A DNA stretch of 64,000 bases from Hyphomicrobiales bacterium. Lineage in GTDB: Bacteria > Pseudomonadota > Alphaproteobacteria > Rhizobiales > Rhizobiaceae. The notes under the pieces were generated by a model. It searched no databases, had not been told where the DNA came from, and saw nothing but the letters and a program-made list of their open reading frames with translations. A program made the position numbers and the translations under genes. Below are positions 1 through 11,400 of this stretch, piece after piece (position 1 is the first letter of the stretch; the number at the start of each line of letters is the position of its first letter). The stretch spans positions 54,583 to 118,582 of the forward strand of contig UCOA01000028.1 of assembly GCA_900474095.1 (NCBI GenBank). Reading direction: 5' to 3'.

Positions 1-1186
1 CGAAGGCGTTGACCAGCATGGCCCTTGCCTTGTTCTCCGGAATGCCACGGGTGCGCAGATAATAGAGATGCGTCGGGTTGATGTCGATCACGGTCGCGCC
101 GTGGCCGCACTGGACGTCGTCGGCGAAGATTTCCAATTCCGGCTTTGCCGAGAAATCGGCATCGTCGGAGAGAAGCAGCGTGTTGCACGCCATTTTCGCA
201 TCGGTCTTCTGGGCGTCGGGGGCAACCCGAATCTGGCCTTGGAAAACTCCCTTGGCACGATCGAAGACCACGTTGCGGATGACTTCCGTCGATGTCGTGT
301 GCGGCACGTCGTGGCCAAGCGTGAAGGTCACATCGGTGTGCGTTTCGCCGCCGAGCAGGTTGATGCCCCGCAGTTTGAAATCGGAGCCCTCGCCCGTGGT
401 AACGCCATGAACTTCCTGACGCACCAGCTTGCCACCGGCGTTGATGACGAACAGCCTAAGCTTGGCGTTCGCGCCGAGGTCGAAATTGACCTGGGCGAGA
501 TGGCTGTCGGCTTCACCCTGCTGCTGCAGGATGATCCAGGTGATCTCCGCGCCCTCGTCCAGGATCAGGTCGCAAACCGTGGTCACGAGGCTCGGGGCGT
601 CGCTGACGGAGAGATGGCGCTCGATGATCATCGCCTTTGTATTGGCGCCAAACGTGACCGGGAACCGGCTGTGACTCTGGCCGGCGCTCTGCACCAGCTG
701 AAGTTCCAGCGGCTGTTCGAGCTCGGTGCCTTCCGGAACCTCGATCTCGAAACCATCACGCACGAAGCTGCCGTTGATGCGGCCAATCGCATCGTCGGGG
801 TCACGCTCAATAAGGTCTGCTGCGGCAACGCCATCAACGAGGCTTTCGGCGTAGGAGCGGACGTTGACACCGGTCGGCGCGCCCTTCGTATCAGCCTTGC
901 CGTTCAGAACGGAGAGCACCGACGAGCCGGCAACCAGCGGATCGACCCGTTGCGCGAATGCGGTCGGATCGGCAGCCGGGACGCTCCTGAGAAGCGCACG
1001 CAGGTCGGTATAGTGCCAGGATTCGACGCGACGCGTCGGCAGACCCTGTTTTCTCAGATCGGCAAGCAGCGTGTCGCGCGCCGAAAGTACGGCGCCTTCG
1101 CCGGGCAACTCGCCGATCTGGGCGGTATAGGCATCGACAAGGGCCGTCTCGGCAGCCGTCATCACTATCGCCGTTTGCATGTTCAT
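1..1186 (-). CDS. sufD: Fe-S cluster assembly protein SufD (3' end cut by window edge)
   Basis: SufD is the scaffold subunit that forms SufBC2D with SufB and SufC and helps build Fe-S clusters in the cytoplasm. About 395 codons are visible, beginning MNMQTAIVM; the C-terminus runs off the window. Seen: the SufBD-type repetitive beta-helix region, including a stretch reading GHDVPHTTSTEV and a conserved block CGHGATV near the visible end. The ATG at 1186 was chosen because a GAGGAG-like ribosome site lies just upstream, at the end of sufC. The gene follows sufC with only about 12 bases between them, so it is the fourth gene of the leftward operon. The family assignment is firm. Confidence 0.93.
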   Translation of the reverse strand, partial: MNMQTAIVMTAAETALVDAYTAQIGELPGEGAVLSARDTLLADLRKQGLPTRRVESWHYTDLRALLRSVPAADPTAFAQRVDPLVAGSSVLSVLNGKADTKGAPTGVNVRSYAESLVDGVAAADLIERDPDDAIGRINGSFVRDGFEIEVPEGTELEQPLELQLVQSAGQSHSRFPVTFGANTKAMIIERHLSVSDAPSLVTTVCDLILDEGAEITWIILQQQGEADSHLAQVNFDLGANAKLRLFVINAGGKLVRQEVHGVTTGEGSDFKLRGINLLGGETHTDVTFTLGHDVPHTTSTEVIRNVVFDRAKGVFQGQIRVAPDAQKTDAKMACNTLLLSDDADFSAKPELEIFADDVQCGHGATVIDINPTHLYYLRTRGIPENKARAMLVNAF

Positions 1187-1198
1187 CCCCAGCACTCC

Positions 1199-1954
1199 TC
1201 AGGCCGCCGCATCGATGATGTTGGCATAGCCGTTGGCTTCGAGATCAAGCGCCAGCGACTTGTCACCGGACTTGATGATCTGGCCCTTGTAGAGAACGTG
1301 GACGCTATCCGGCACGATATATTCGAGCAGACGTTGGTAATGGGTGATGACGATCACGGCGCGGTCCGGGGAGCGCAACGCATTGACTCCGTCGGCGACG
1401 ATCTTCAGCGCGTCGATGTCGAGGCCGCTATCGGTTTCGTCGAGCACGCAGAGTTGCGGCTCAAGCAGCGCCATCTGCAGGATCTCGGCGCGCTTCTTTT
1501 CGCCGCCGGAGAAACCGACGTTCAGCGGGCGCTTCAGCATGTCCGGGTCAATCTGCAGCCTGGCGGCGGCTTCCTTGACGCGACGGATGAAGTCCGGCGT
1601 CGTCAGTTCGTCTTCGCCACGGAATTTCCGCTGCTCGTTCATCGCCACCTTGAGAAACTGCATGGTCGCGACGCCCGGGATTTCGACCGGATACTGGAAG
1701 GCGAGGAAAATGCCCTTGGCGGCGCGTTCGGACGGGTCGAGTTCGAGAATGCTCTCGCCGTTGTAAAGGATGTCGCCCTCGGTCACTTCATAGTCTTCGC
1801 GGCCCGACAGGATGTAGGAAAGCGTCGACTTGCCGGAGCCGTTCGGCCCCATGACAGCGGCCATTTCGCCGGCCTTTACCGTAAGGTTCAGACCACGGAT
1901 AATCTCGGTGCCGTCTTCGGCGATGCGGGCATGGAGGTTTCTGATTTCAAGCAT
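1199..1954 (-). CDS. sufC: Fe-S cluster assembly ATPase SufC
   Basis: SufC is the ABC-type ATPase of the SufBC2D complex; its ATP-driven dimerisation rearranges SufB/SufD during cluster assembly. The 251-residue protein has the normal family length. Seen: Walker A GPNGSGKST near residue 37, an ABC signature SGGEKKR near residue 150, and a Walker B region ending LDETDSGLDID. The ATG follows a GGGAAGATCAA leader, a good ribosome site. It lies between sufB (73-base gap containing a small hairpin) and sufD (12-base gap) and is certainly co-transcribed with them. No transporter membrane partner is present, as expected for SufC. Confidence 0.97.
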   Translation of the reverse strand: MLEIRNLHARIAEDGTEIIRGLNLTVKAGEMAAVMGPNGSGKSTLSYILSGREDYEVTEGDILYNGESILELDPSERAAKGIFLAFQYPVEIPGVATMQFLKVAMNEQRKFRGEDELTTPDFIRRVKEAAARLQIDPDMLKRPLNVGFSGGEKKRAEILQMALLEPQLCVLDETDSGLDIDALKIVADGVNALRSPDRAVIVITHYQRLLEYIVPDSVHVLYKGQIIKSGDKSLALDLEANGYANIIDAAA

Positions 1955-1988
1955 TTGATCTTCCCTTTGGGAAAAGAATAAACATCGC

Positions 1989-2004
1989 GCGCAGCGTTCT
2001 GCGC
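1989..2004 (-). other. Small hairpin between sufB and sufC
   Basis: A perfect 6-bp stem (GCGCAG/CTGCGC) with a 4-base loop sits in the 73-base gap between sufB and sufC. On the transcribed strand the stem is followed after a few bases by a short T-rich stretch. It could stabilise processed mRNA ends or attenuate readthrough; the stem is short and the T-tract poor, so a full terminator is unlikely. Confidence 0.3.
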
Positions 2005-2027
2005 ATCGGGTTCAATTGGTAAAGCCG

Positions 2028-3497
<1,470 letters not shown>

Positions 3498-3638
3498 GTC
3501 GTTCTCCAATCTCGCCGGATACAAGGTCCGGCAGCTTGTCAGTACGATGCAATTTTCGTCGCACCGCTTATGTAATGGCTAAGGGGCGATTTTCACCCCG
3601 TTTGCCAAGCGGAAAATTGAATTTCCGCAATTTTGTCG

Positions 3639-4805
3639 TCAGGCGGCAGCACCCGAAAGCCTGCGCCGCGCGGCGATCTTAGCAAAGACCTCTGCGCACC
3701 GTTCGATCTCGGCCCGCGTCGTAGACGACCCAATCGATATCCGCAATGCACCTTGTCCCGGATCATGCCCCATCGCCGACAGGACATAGCTCTGGCCAAC
3801 CTTGCCGGATGAGCAGGCCGATCCCGCCGACAAGGCGACGCCTTCCAGATCGAAGGCGATCTGGCCCGTCTCTGCCTTCAGGCCGGGCAATGTGAAAAAC
3901 GTGGTGTTGGCGAGCCGCACCCCGCCTTTGCCATGGATGATGACATCGGGCGCAGCGGTGATCATCGCGTCCTCCAGATCATCGCGCAATGCCGCAACGG
4001 TCGTCATCCTCATCTCCGGCCCCTCGGCGGCGACACGCGCCGCCACCCCAAAACCGGCGATCGCCGCAGGATTTTCGGTGCCCGAGCGATGGCCCTTCTC
4101 CTGGCCGCCTCCTCGGATCAGCGCTGCCGGCATTAGGATTTCGCCGCGCGCGATCAATGCGCCGGCGCCCTTCGGCCCGCCGATCTTGTGGGACGAGACG
4201 ATCAGGAAGTCGGCGCCGAGATCCTCGATCGACAACGGAATGCGGCCCGCGGCCTGCACCGCATCGACGACCAGAATACCGCCGGTCGCCTTGACGAGGC
4301 GCGAGACCTCGGCAATCGGCTGAACGATGCCGGTCTCGTTGTTGGCGAGCATGACGGCGACCATCGGCAGGCCGGTGTGGCGATCATGCGCCGCAAGCGC
4401 CGCCTCAAGCGCCGTCAGATCGACCGTACCGTCGGGCGTCACCGCGATTTCGCTGATCTCGCTCCTGGCAAAACGGCCGCCCTCGCGAATGGCGGGATGC
4501 TCGATGGCCGAGAGGTAGAGGCGGCCGATTTTCAGCGGTGTCTTACCCATGCGGAAATCGGACGTCAGCACCCAGTTGGCCGCTTCGGTCGCACCGCTGG
4601 TGAACGTCACATTGGCCGGCGGCGCGCCGCACAGTAGGGCAACATCACGCCGGGCATTCTCGATCAGCGCGCGGATCTTGCGACCTTCGCCATGGACGGA
4701 TGACGGATTGCCGGCAAGGTCGAGCGCAGACAGGCACGCCTCACGCGCTGCCGGCAAAAGCGGCGCGGTGGCGTTCCAGTCCATATAAATGCGCGCTTCT
4801 CTCAT
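3639..4805 (-). CDS. Cysteine desulfurase, NifS/IscS type (first gene of the SUF operon)
   Basis: A PLP-dependent class V aminotransferase that removes sulfur from cysteine and holds it as a persulfide for cluster assembly. It is 388 residues from MREARIYMDWN. Seen: the PLP-binding lysine in SSHKIGGPKG, the glycine-rich GGGQEKGHRSGTENP block, and the catalytic cysteine in SAGSACSSG. A longer open frame (34 more codons) is possible, but the chosen ATG sits behind AAGGGAAC and the protein then starts at the usual family position. It heads the sufBCD operon (141-base gap to sufB). Agrobacterium calls the equivalent gene sufS2; I left the symbol blank because rhizobial naming varies. Confidence 0.93.
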   Translation of the reverse strand: MREARIYMDWNATAPLLPAAREACLSALDLAGNPSSVHGEGRKIRALIENARRDVALLCGAPPANVTFTSGATEAANWVLTSDFRMGKTPLKIGRLYLSAIEHPAIREGGRFARSEISEIAVTPDGTVDLTALEAALAAHDRHTGLPMVAVMLANNETGIVQPIAEVSRLVKATGGILVVDAVQAAGRIPLSIEDLGADFLIVSSHKIGGPKGAGALIARGEILMPAALIRGGGQEKGHRSGTENPAAIAGFGVAARVAAEGPEMRMTTVAALRDDLEDAMITAAPDVIIHGKGGVRLANTTFFTLPGLKAETGQIAFDLEGVALSAGSACSSGKVGQSYVLSAMGHDPGQGALRISIGSSTTRAEIERCAEVFAKIAARRRLSGAAA

Positions 4806-4925
4806 GTTCCCTTGCCAAAGAATGACCGGTTGCCATGTTAAAGGCAGCGGCCGGTGCATTTTCCTTGAAATTTTCGCGTCGCTTGCCGTAAGAGACGACA
4901 CTCGCACGGAAAGACCGTGTCAAAG

Positions 4926-4942
4926 TTTTGAATGGTTCTAAA
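4926..4942 (-). promoter_or_regulatory. Candidate Irr iron-control element (ICE) upstream of the SUF operon
   Basis: On the minus strand the sequence reads TTTAGAA-CCA-TTCAAAA, one base from the inverted repeat TTTAGAA-N3-TTCTAAA that I know as the rhizobial Irr box. It lies about 120 bases upstream of the desulfurase start and 90 bases upstream of the divergent hydrolase. A second TTCTAGAA motif follows within a few bases. Iron regulation of suf genes is established for rhizobia; binding at this site is inference. Confidence 0.5.
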
Positions 4943-5031
4943 CTACGTTCTAGAAAAGCTGACTGCTTTCGTCAAGACTGCTGAAGCACCGGAACGCGTT
5001 TTTTAGTCCCATAAACATGCCCGGAGAGCCA

Positions 5032-5709
5032 ATGCCCGAAATCATCTTCAACGGACCGGCCGGTCGCCTCGAAGGCCGCTACCAGCCGTCCAAGCAGAAG
5101 AACGCCCCGATCGCCATCGTCCTGCACCCGCACCCGCAATTCGGTGGCACGATGAACAACCAGATCGTCTACCAGCTGTTCTACATGTTCCAGAAGCGCG
5201 GCTTCACGACGCTCCGCTTCAACTTCCGTTCGATCGGCCGCAGCCAGGGCGAATTCGACCACGGCGCCGGCGAGTTGTCGGACGCTGCCTCGGCGCTCGA
5301 CTGGGTGCAGAGCATGCACCCGGATTCGAAGAGCTGTTGGGTTGCCGGCTATTCCTTCGGCGCCTGGATCGGCATGCAGCTTCTGATGCGCCGGCCGGAA
5401 ATCGAAGGCTTCATGTCGATCGCGCCGCAGCCGAACACCTACGACTTCTCGTTCCTGGCACCCTGCCCGTCCTCCGGCCTGATCATCAATGGCGATCTCG
5501 ACAAGGTGGCGCCGGAAAAGGACGTCAACAATCTGGTCGACAAGCTGAAGGCGCAGAAGGGCATTCTCATCACCCACAAGACCGTGCCGGGTGCGAACCA
5601 CTTCTTCAACGGTCAGGTCGACACGCTGATGGCCGAATGCGAGGACTATCTCGACCGGCGTCTGAACGGCGAGTTGACCCCGGAGCCGGCGGCCAAGCGT
5701 ATCCGCTAA
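5032..5709 (+). CDS. Alpha/beta hydrolase, uncharacterised
   Basis: A cytoplasmic alpha/beta-hydrolase-fold protein of 225 residues with no recognisable substrate. Seen: an oxyanion-side motif HPHPQFGGTMNN near the N-terminus, a nucleophile elbow GYSFGA, an acidic residue in INGDLDKVAP, and a likely catalytic histidine in GANHFFNG, so the Ser-Asp-His triad looks complete. The start MPEIIF was chosen because GGAGAG stands 3 bases before it; an ATG 15 bases upstream lacks a site. No signal peptide is visible. It is divergent from the SUF operon and ends at a strong terminator, so it is probably monocistronic. Confidence 0.85.
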   Translation: MPEIIFNGPAGRLEGRYQPSKQKNAPIAIVLHPHPQFGGTMNNQIVYQLFYMFQKRGFTTLRFNFRSIGRSQGEFDHGAGELSDAASALDWVQSMHPDSKSCWVAGYSFGAWIGMQLLMRRPEIEGFMSIAPQPNTYDFSFLAPCPSSGLIINGDLDKVAPEKDVNNLVDKLKAQKGILITHKTVPGANHFFNGQVDTLMAECEDYLDRRLNGELTPEPAAKRIR

Positions 5710-5714
5710 ACTTG

Positions 5715-5742
5715 AAAACGGCCGGCAGTTCCCGGCCGTTTT
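5715..5742 (+). terminator. Rho-independent terminator of the hydrolase gene
   Basis: A perfect 11-bp stem (AAAACGGCCGG with its complement) closes a 6-base loop; the T-run that follows reads TTTTTCTTT. It begins six bases after the stop codon. Because the left arm starts with AAAA it could also work weakly leftwards. Confidence 0.9.
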
Positions 5743-5847
5743 TCTTTCCTGCTGGTCGTCACGCCTGGCCTGCCAGTGTTCAAGGCTTGTCGCCGTCGCG
5801 GCATGACAGAGCCACCGCAAGACTATCCGTCTCCGACAAAGGACATG

Positions 5848-6993
5848 TTAATCCTGGCTCGAAAACCCGGATTTTCCGGGCATGCTGAGAACGCCGCCGG
5901 TGACCGGAGCGGCGACGCCTGTCGTCGCCGGGAATGTCAGCGGCACTCCCCTCAGAGAACGAACGGCAAGATAGGCCCAAGCTTCGGCCTCCATGGCATC
6001 CCCGTCGAGACCGGCGTCCTCCGCTGCAATGACCTTTGCGTTGTCCACCTGTGCGAGGTCCGCGAGGTGGCGCATGATGGCGCGGTTCAACCGCCCGCCA
6101 CCGCAGACGACGTAGCGCGCCGGAGGCTCAGGAAGATGTTTTGCCGATTTGAGAATGGCTGCAGCCGTGACATAGGCAAGCGTGCGCGCACCGTCCGCCA
6201 GATCGGCCTCACCTTTCTGCGGCGGCTGGAAATCATTGCGATCCAGCGACCGCCGCTGATTAGAGGAAAAGAAGGAATTGCCAAGGTAGCGATCAGCCAG
6301 GCTCGGCAATACATGTCCGGTGCTGGCGATTTCTCCGCCCTGATCGAACGCAGCCCCCGTATGCATCTCCACCCATTGGTCGATCAGCGTATTTCCCGGC
6401 CCGCTGTCATAGGCCAGGATCTCGCCATTCCGGCCGACGAATGTGAGATTGGAGATGCCGCCGATATTGACGAAAACCGCCGGCAGGGTCAGGCCCGCGC
6501 TTGCGGAGAGTGCGCCGTGGTAGACGGGAATGAGCGGCGCGCCTTGCCCACCATGAATCATGTCGTTTGCGCGCATGTCGTAGACGACCGGAATGCCGGT
6601 CATCTGCGCAAGAAGAGCGCCATCGCCGAGCTGCACGGTGAGCGCCTCGTCGGGGCGATGGAGAACGGTCTGCCCGTGAAAGCCGATTGCATCGATTTCG
6701 GCGGGCGACAGATCATGCCGATAAAGGAAATCGCTTACCGCTACGGCATGCCTTAACGTCAGGTTTCGTTCGACCGCGGCAAGATCGCCCGGCCGCTCTG
6801 TCCTGTCGGTCAAATCCCGCGCCTCCACCAGCGCCTGCTTGAGCCGGTCGCGGAAAGCCGGTTCGTAGGGGATGCCCATCGATGGTCCGCGTTCGACCAC
6901 GTTTTCGCCGTCGGTCCGCAGCAGCGCGATATCAATGCCATCCATGCTCGTGCCGCTCATCAGGCCGATGGCCGTTCTGGTGGTCGTTGTCAT
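5848..6993 (-). CDS. anmK: Anhydro-N-acetylmuramic acid kinase
   Basis: AnmK phosphorylates and opens 1,6-anhydro-N-acetylmuramic acid to MurNAc-6-phosphate during cell-wall recycling. The 381-residue protein has the normal length. Seen: the N-terminal [12 protein letters not shown] phosphate-binding motif, [20 protein letters not shown], and a glycine-rich VCGGGRLN near residue 310, all typical of the family. The start [10 protein letters not shown] was chosen over an upstream ATG (20 residues longer) because it places the first motif at the usual position and follows a GGAG. It is divergent from tyrS with 138 bases between the starts. Confidence 0.95.
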   Translation of the reverse strand: MTTTTRTAIGLMSGTSMDGIDIALLRTDGENVVERGPSMGIPYEPAFRDRLKQALVEARDLTDRTERPGDLAAVERNLTLRHAVAVSDFLYRHDLSPAEIDAIGFHGQTVLHRPDEALTVQLGDGALLAQMTGIPVVYDMRANDMIHGGQGAPLIPVYHGALSASAGLTLPAVFVNIGGISNLTFVGRNGEILAYDSGPGNTLIDQWVEMHTGAAFDQGGEIASTGHVLPSLADRYLGNSFFSSNQRRSLDRNDFQPPQKGEADLADGARTLAYVTAAAILKSAKHLPEPPARYVVCGGGRLNRAIMRHLADLAQVDNAKVIAAEDAGLDGDAMEAEAWAYLAVRSLRGVPLTFPATTGVAAPVTGGVLSMPGKSGFSSQD

Positions 6994-7131
6994 CGGCGCT
7001 CCGAACTTACAGGCATTGGTCCTCGCAAACATTCCCGACGCAAACAGGTGCACTTTTCAAGAAACAGTGCTAAACGCCGCGCAAATATCCAACAAGCGTT
7101 AATCCAAACAGCCCACCGAAAGAGACAGGTC

Positions 7132-8385
7132 ATGTCCGAGTTCAAGTCCGATTTCCTTCACACCCTCCAGGAACGCGGTTTCATCCACCAGACGTCCGAC
7201 AACGCTGGTCTCGATGCGCTGTTCAACAAGGAAATCGTGACGGCCTATATCGGCTATGATCCGACGGCATCAAGCCTCCACGTCGGGCATCTGACCCAGA
7301 TCATGATGCTGCATTGGCTGCAAGCCACCGGGCATCGCCCGATTTCCCTGATGGGCGGCGGCACTGGCATGGTGGGGGATCCCTCCTTCAAGGAGGAGGC
7401 GCGCAAGCTGATGACGGTCGAGATGATCGAGGACAATATCGCCTCGCTCAAGCACGTTTTTGCCAATTACCTGAATTACGACGAACGTCCGAACGGCGCG
7501 TTGATGATCAACAACGCCGAATGGCTGCGGCCGCTCAATTACCTCGAATTCCTGCGCGATGTCGGCCGTCACTTCTCGGTCAACCGCATGCTGGCGTTCG
7601 ACAGCGTCAAGACCCGGCTCGATCGCGAACAATCGCTCTCCTTCCTGGAATTCAACTACATGATCTTGCAGGCCTATGACTTCGTCGAATTGGCCAAGCG
7701 TTATGATTGCCGCCTGCAGATGGGCGGTTCGGATCAATGGGGCAACATCGTCAACGGCATCGATCTCGGCCACCGAATGGGCACCCCACAGCTTTTCGCA
7801 TTGACCTCGCCCTTGCTCACCACGTCCTCCGGAGCGAAGATGGGTAAATCTGCCTCGGGCGCGATATGGCTCAATGCTGACCTCCTGTCCGTCTATGACT
7901 TCTGGCAATATTGGCGCAACACCGAAGATGCCGATGTCGGCCGTTTCCTCAAGCTCTTCACAACCCTGCCGATGCCGGAAATTACACGTCTGTCGGCAAT
8001 TGGCGGCGCCGAACTCAATGAGGTGAAGAAGATCCTGGCAACGGAGGTCACCGCAATCCTGCATGGCCGCGCTGCTGCGGAAGAAGCCGCAGAAACCGCG
8101 CGCAAGACCTTTGAAGAGGGCGCGCTTGCCGAAAACCTGCCTTCGATCGACGTGCCGGCGGCGGAACTCGAGGCCGGCTTAGGCGTTCTTTCGCTTTTCG
8201 TCCGCGCCGGTCTGGCGGAATCCAACGGCAAGGTCCGCCAGTTCCTGAAGGACGGAGCGGTGCGCGTCAACGACAAGGTGATCAGCGACGACCGGCAGGT
8301 GATCGGCACCGGCGAGATCACCGCCGAAAAGGTCATCAAGCTGTCGCTCGGCAAGAAGAAGCATATTCTCGTGCGGCCCGCCTGA
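7132..8385 (+). CDS. tyrS: Tyrosyl-tRNA synthetase
   Basis: Class I aminoacyl-tRNA synthetase that charges tRNA-Tyr. The protein is 417 residues from MSEFKSDF, a normal TyrRS length. Seen: the HIGH-equivalent HVGHL near residue 50, the tyrosine pocket region ending [11 protein letters not shown], the KMSKS-equivalent KMGKS near residue 235, and a C-terminal S4-like RNA-binding domain ([15 protein letters not shown]). The start follows AGAGACAGGTC; longer frames have no support. It ends in a hairpin shared with the convergent AsmA-like gene. Confidence 0.97.
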   Translation: MSEFKSDFLHTLQERGFIHQTSDNAGLDALFNKEIVTAYIGYDPTASSLHVGHLTQIMMLHWLQATGHRPISLMGGGTGMVGDPSFKEEARKLMTVEMIEDNIASLKHVFANYLNYDERPNGALMINNAEWLRPLNYLEFLRDVGRHFSVNRMLAFDSVKTRLDREQSLSFLEFNYMILQAYDFVELAKRYDCRLQMGGSDQWGNIVNGIDLGHRMGTPQLFALTSPLLTTSSGAKMGKSASGAIWLNADLLSVYDFWQYWRNTEDADVGRFLKLFTTLPMPEITRLSAIGGAELNEVKKILATEVTAILHGRAAAEEAAETARKTFEEGALAENLPSIDVPAAELEAGLGVLSLFVRAGLAESNGKVRQFLKDGAVRVNDKVISDDRQVIGTGEITAEKVIKLSLGKKKHILVRPA

Positions 8386-8412
8386 TCGGCGGCACCGTCG
8401 AGCAATTTTTGG

Positions 8413-8435
8413 AACCGGCGGCAACCCCGCCGGTT
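8413..8435. terminator. Bidirectional terminator between tyrS and the AsmA-like gene
   Basis: A 9-bp perfect stem AACCGGCGG/CCGCCGGTT with a 5-base loop sits in the 52-base convergent gap. On the plus strand it is followed by CTTTATT; on the minus strand the T-tract is shorter but a TTTTT occurs a few bases on. It probably ends transcripts from both sides. Confidence 0.75.
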
Positions 8436-8437
8436 CT

Positions 8438-11400
8438 TTATTGGAACTCGAAGATGCTGCGGAAAACGCCGGGCGCGATGATCGACAGCGGGTTGATCGT
8501 CAGGTTCGGTTTCGTGAACGGTCCCGTCAGCTTGAAGGTGATCCCGAGCAAGCCGCGGTCGCGGCCATTGCCGAGAAGCACGCCGATCAGCGGCAATTCG
8601 CCGAACAACCGATTTAGCCCATAGGCTGGCATGAACGTGCCGGTCATGTCCATATTGCCGTTCCTGTCGCGCACCGTCCCCTGGAAGGTTGCGCCGATGT
8701 CGATGCCACGCACGACCCCGCCGTCGACCGCTATCGTTCCATCGTCGAGCATAACATTTGCGAAGCCGCGCTCGAAACGGGCCGAGCTGACGTCGATGTT
8801 CTTCCTAACCGCCTGGTTCAAGCTCCGGCCGTCGGCGCCGCTCGGGGTGGAAACGATGGACTGCAGCCTTGCCTCGTTGACAAGCGAGAATTTGCGGATA
8901 TCGACATTTCCGCGCCAGGAACTGGCGCCCCTGTCGCGCAGTTTGACGTTCATCAGGCCACCACGCATGTTGCTGTAGACATTTGCGAACCGTGCCAGCG
9001 AGCCGGCATCGCCGCTGGTCAGCTCCAGGATATTGTCCGCGCCATTTTGCGTCAGTTTCGCGACCACCGCCTGGCCGCTGTCGGTCACTGCCGAGAGATC
9101 GACGGCGTCTATTTGCTCGCCTCTTGCGACGTAACTCAGATTGAGGTTCGACAGCGTCTCGGAATGAAATCCGATCACCTGCCGCAGGTTCGCGTCCAAG
9201 GAGATGCGGGTGGAATCCATCTTGTCCTTTCCGGAAGAACTGCGCATGCGCTCGATCACCGGTCGGATATCAGCGGCGCTGCCGTTGACGTTGACGGCAA
9301 AGCCGCCCTTCTGGCGTCTGATGCTGACGGCATAGTTGTCATCCTGAGCCAGCCGCACCGACGAAAACGCGCCTGAGTTCAGCCCGGATTTGTCGATCAC
9401 GAGCTTGCCGTCCGCGCCAAAACTACCGCCATCGAGCTTCAGGTCATCGATGTCGGTGACACCGTCCTTGGTTGAAGCCGAAAACGTCGCCGTCGCAGCG
9501 ATACCCGGCCCCTTCGACCAGCCGATCCAGGGCAGAGAAATCGACGCTTTGCCAAAGTCAGCCGAAACCGTGTGCTGATCCTTTTCATCTATCTGGATAT
9601 CTAGCGACACAGGTCCGCTGATGACCTTCGCGAGGCCCGGGGCCAGCTTGGCAAGCATCCCGTCCTGAAGCGTCCCGGAAATTTCACGCTTACGTTTGAC
9701 GGGACTGGTTGTCCCGACGGGTTCTATCAGCGAGATATCCATCGGCCCGCCATCGATGTCAGCCTTGGCCTGCAATACCGCCTGCTGCGGATCGATTTTC
9801 AGGGTGCCCTCGATGTTGGAGATCGCACGTCCGGAAATAGGCTTGTTGACGGTCACGCCGTCGAGCAGCATCTGCGCCTGCCATTGCGGCTCAGGTGGGT
9901 TTTGCGCTCTCACAAGCCCAAACCGCGCCCCGACCTGCGCTGTCATTTCACCCGAAAAGTCCTCCGGCTTGAACGGCGTCCGCTGCAGGGCGGCAATAGG
10001 CCGGTAGCTGACGAGTTCTGCGATCGCATTCGCCTGCCCCCCGACGTCCAGTTTCATTTCGGCGATCAGCGGCTTTTCATAGGTGTTGGGAATGACGAAA
10101 TTGCCGCCTTTGAGGGTTACCGAACGGCCGGACGGGAAATAGGCGGTTCCCCGCTCGACCTGCACGTCAAGATGCTCGCCCTTCAGCATGAACGCGCCGG
10201 CTGCGTCGCGCAGCGGCGGGATGTCGCCGGCGATATTCACGCGGGCGTCGGTGATATCGAAGCGGACATTGAGTTCATCGCCGTTCAAATCGATCGGACC
10301 GACAGTACGGGTCACGCGCCCCATCGGCAGGAAGATTTCAATCCTGCCGTCGGTAACGGTTCCACCAAAGATGTTGTTGACGACCCAGCGGCGCGCGTTC
10401 TTTCCGACCCACCAGGGCCAGAGCTGCTTGACAGCCGCCGACTTCAGCTTGTCCGTGACGAGCGCAAAGCTGACCTGCGGCGACATTTCGCCAAAGGTCA
10501 TCGCAAGCGAGCCGGCAGCCGTGCCAAGTTTGCTCGACACAGCCAGTTCGTCAAAGACAAGCTCGTGGCTTTCCGACAGAAATCGGCCTTGCGCCTTGGC
10601 GTCGAATATCAACGGCGGTTCGTCGACATCGACAGGCGCAGAGGTGGCCGACTGCAACAGGACATCCAGCGAAAATCCTTTTCTGCCGGCAGGCGTGGTG
10701 TGGACGAGGTCTGCGATGGCGCCGGTAAAGGGAAAAGCCGACCGGCCAATCCGCACTATAGACGGCAGAATTTCTATCCTGCCGCGGGAAAAGTCATAGG
10801 TGACGTTAAGCTCGGATTGTTTGAGCTCCGACGTGAAGCCGCCGGCGTCAAATGCCCCGGCGCTTGTCCGGCCGCTCAGTTGAAGCGTCGGCGCAGCGCC
10901 ACTGGCAGCACGTGTCGCGGTGATGCTCAGATCGGCGCCGCTCTTGATGCCGAAGGCGGGCTCTGTGGCAGTCTCCTCCCGGTGCAACAGCGCTGAGAGT
11001 GGCAGTCCGCTGACCGCGCCTTCAAGGCGCGCCATGCGATCGCTCTGTCGGCTGGCTCGCAGGTTCAGTGCGGCCGCTTCACCCGCCACCGAGAAAACGC
11101 CATCGATCTGCATGGACCCGTCATTGCTACGTTTGAAATCAACGGCATCCACGATCACGGGGACGACCCGCTTGCGGGGTCCCGCAAAAGACAATTGCAG
11201 GTTCGCGATCCGGACCGATTCGGTATTGCTGCGGCTAATCAGCTGCGAGATGCCGTCCATCTGGTTGAAAACAAACTCCAGTCCGCTGGCAACATCGGCG
11301 ACGCGTATCGCCGTCAGGTCGACCGGTTTTCCCTGCGGCAACAAGGACGAATCGAGCATCGCCCCCTCAGCCTCCAGCCGCGACACGGCAATCCTGCCGC

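Noticed and set aside
68..1981. A long open frame on the plus strand opposite sufD and sufC
   Set aside because: It follows from the G+C-rich codon bias of the real genes on the other strand; no motif, ribosome site or homology pattern supports it.
5862..5880. Hairpin CCCGG-N5-CCGGG followed by TTTT on the minus strand near the anmK stop
   Set aside because: The stem and T-run lie inside the last codons of anmK, so use as a terminator would remove the stop codon; the stem is only 5 bp.
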